From: an uncultured Bacteroidales bacterium
GTDB lineage: Bacteria > Bacteroidota > Bacteroidia > Bacteroidales > Paludibacteraceae
Length of the DNA stretch: 7,354 nt
Direction of reading: 5' to 3'
Assembly (NCBI GenBank): GCA_937892015.1
Contig: CALAUY010000121.1
Location: 1-7,354 of the forward strand
Below the pieces are notes generated by a model, which was not told the origin of the DNA, ran no database searches, and saw nothing but the letters and a program-made list of their open reading frames with translations. A program made the translations under genes and the position numbers. Shown here in pieces: positions 6,219 through 7,354 of this stretch; within the stretch, counting starts at the first letter, position 1, and each line of letters begins with the position of its first letter.

Positions 6219-7289
6219 TTACTCAAACGACCCCATGAGTAGCATGTTCACCTCTTCTTGCGTGAGGAAGCGATACTTGCCACGCGGCACGTTTTTCTTC
6301 GTTAGGCCGGCAAAGCTGACGCGGTCGAGGGCGATAACCCTGTATCCCACTTTCTCGAAGATACGGCGCACAACGCGGTTCTGTCCGGAGTGAATCTGGA
6401 TGCCGATATGCTTGTGGTCGTCTTCTTTTGGGAAAGCGAGGGCGTCCGGGATGATGAGTTCATCGTCGAGGAGGATGCCGGACATGATCTCGTTGTACGC
6501 CGCATCGGTAAGGTCTTTGTCGAGCGTGGCAGCGTAAATCTTTTTCTTGCCGTACTTGGGATGTGTCAGTTTGGATGCCAAGTCGCCGTCGTTGGTGAGT
6601 AGCAGCACGCCGGTCGTGTTCCTATCGAGGCGGCCAACGGGATAGATGCGTTCTGTGCATGCGTTGCGTACGATGTCAGTCACCGTGTAGCGCTCTTGCG
6701 GATCGTCGGTCGTAGTGACGCATTTCTTCGGCTTGTTGAGCAGGACGTACACTTTCTTCTCGCGGCGTACCGGTTGGTCGTGGAACTTCACGATATCTGT
6801 CGGCAACACTTTAGCACCGAGCGTGGTCACCACTTGGTCGTTGACAGTGACAACACCTGCTTGGATGAAGTCGTCAGCTTCGCGGCGCGAGCAGATGCCG
6901 GCATTAGCGAGGAAACGATTGAGACGAATGGGTTTCATCGGGTCCTCGTATTTCTCTTCGTATTCCATCCGTTTCGGACGCGAGTACTTAGCGTTAGGAG
7001 AAGCGCTGCGCTGACGTTTTTTGTTGAATGCGGGCTTGCGGCTGAATCCGCCCTCACCGCGGTTTTGGTCGTTCCATTTGGGGCGCACATTATTAGACTG
7101 CGTGTGTGCGCGCGCGGGACGGTCGGTGCGTTGTGGTCGCTGAGCATAGACCGACTCTTGCGTATGGTCGAAACGGGGACGTGATCCGTGTCCGTTGCGG
7201 TTCTCTGTGTAGCCTCGGTTGTCGCCGTACGAGCGACCTTCAGAGAAACGGGGACGCTGCGGCCGGTCGTCCGGGCTTGCCGAGTACAT
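6219..7289 (-). CDS. rluB: rRNA pseudouridine synthase, RsuA/RluB family, with long disordered N-terminal extension
   Basis: Converts specific uridines in rRNA to pseudouridine. The 356-residue product has three parts. Residues 1-117 are low complexity, basic and hydrophilic, with 19 Arg and repeated RPRF/RPQR-like words, and are probably disordered. An S4 RNA-binding domain follows at about 119-175 (IRLNRFLANAGICSRREAD). The catalytic domain begins VYVLLNKPKKCVTT and carries GRLDRNTTGVLLLTNDG with the catalytic Asp at 222, then HPKYGKKKIYAATL and SGQNRVVRRIFEKVGY. The family is certain, but the target is not: RluB (23S) fits best by the S4 domain and GQNR motif, though RsuA, RluE and RluF are relatives. 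The ATG at 7289 is chosen; a TTG at 7304 would add five residues, and an in-frame TAA at 7310-7308 prevents anything longer. It converges on fbp. The upstream promoter is not clear within the window. Confidence 0.92.
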   Translation of the reverse strand: MYSASPDDRPQRPRFSEGRSYGDNRGYTENRNGHGSRPRFDHTQESVYAQRPQRTDRPARAHTQSNNVRPKWNDQNRGEGGFSRKPAFNKKRQRSASPNAKYSRPKRMEYEEKYEDPMKPIRLNRFLANAGICSRREADDFIQAGVVTVNDQVVTTLGAKVLPTDIVKFHDQPVRREKKVYVLLNKPKKCVTTTDDPQERYTVTDIVRNACTERIYPVGRLDRNTTGVLLLTNDGDLASKLTHPKYGKKKIYAATLDKDLTDAAYNEIMSGILLDDELIIPDALAFPKEDDHKHIGIQIHSGQNRVVRRIFEKVGYRVIALDRVSFAGLTKKNVPRGKYRFLTQEEVNMLLMGSFE

Positions 7290-7316
7290 ACGCTCCGGAC
7301 ACAAATTTTATTTCTT

Positions 7317-7342
7317 TTTTATTATCTTTAACAATAATAAAA
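7317..7342. repeat. A/T inverted repeat upstream of the pseudouridine synthase gene
   Basis: The arms TTTTATTAT (7317-7325) and ATAATAAAA (7334-7342) pair over 9 bp around an 8-base loop, in the very AT-rich leader region of the minus-strand gene. It could be an operator or merely base composition. A poor promoter candidate overlaps it (TTG at 7334-7332, AAAATTTG at 7309-7302, spacer 22 bp) and I do not call it. Confidence 0.3.
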
Positions 7343-7354
7343 TGGCATTTTTCA

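Noticed and set aside
6696..7184. 162-codon plus-strand frame opposite the pseudouridine synthase gene
   Set aside because: Antisense to the S4 domain and the Arg-rich tail; it arises from codon composition and has no recognisable content.

Overview
The window looks like chromosomal housekeeping DNA from a member of the Bacteroidetes, most likely order Bacteroidales. The reasons are: three promoters with the Bacteroides-type layout TTTG - 20 bp - TAnnTTtGC; A-rich leaders without Shine-Dalgarno sequences; a YebC protein of the 'MGRAFE' subtype; a class III fructose-1,6-bisphosphatase of about 660 residues; and a pseudouridine synthase with a long Arg/Gly/Asn/Gln-rich N-terminal extension. I cannot name the genus from sequence alone.

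Layout from left to right. A tRNA-His (GTG anticodon) on the minus strand is cut by the left window edge and has its own promoter just upstream. Next, also on the minus strand, is a 559-residue secreted outer-membrane protein: a TonB-receptor-like plug followed by a beta-barrel. Its promoter lies back to back with the promoter of a plus-strand gene set, and the two promoters are mirror images. The plus-strand set is yebC, rsmG, a metallo-beta-lactamase-fold hydrolase and fbp. Spacing tightens along it (64 bp, 33 bp, then an 8-bp overlap) and I see no terminator or consensus promoter in the gaps, so it reads as one operon. A symmetric hairpin then separates fbp from a convergent minus-strand RluB/RsuA-family pseudouridine synthase gene that starts near the right edge.

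Functionally, the window is dominated by translation and ribosome maturation: tRNA-His, the YebC translation factor/regulator, 16S rRNA m7G methylation by RsmG, and rRNA pseudouridylation. Joined to these are one gluconeogenic enzyme (Fbp), one glyoxalase-II-like hydrolase of unknown substrate, and one outer-membrane protein of unknown ligand.

I found no mobile element, CRISPR array, toxin-antitoxin pair, phage gene or defence system. The least understood item is the outer-membrane protein. The most striking non-coding item is the mirror-symmetric divergent promoter at 1950-2039. I do not think the window holds an undescribed multi-gene system.
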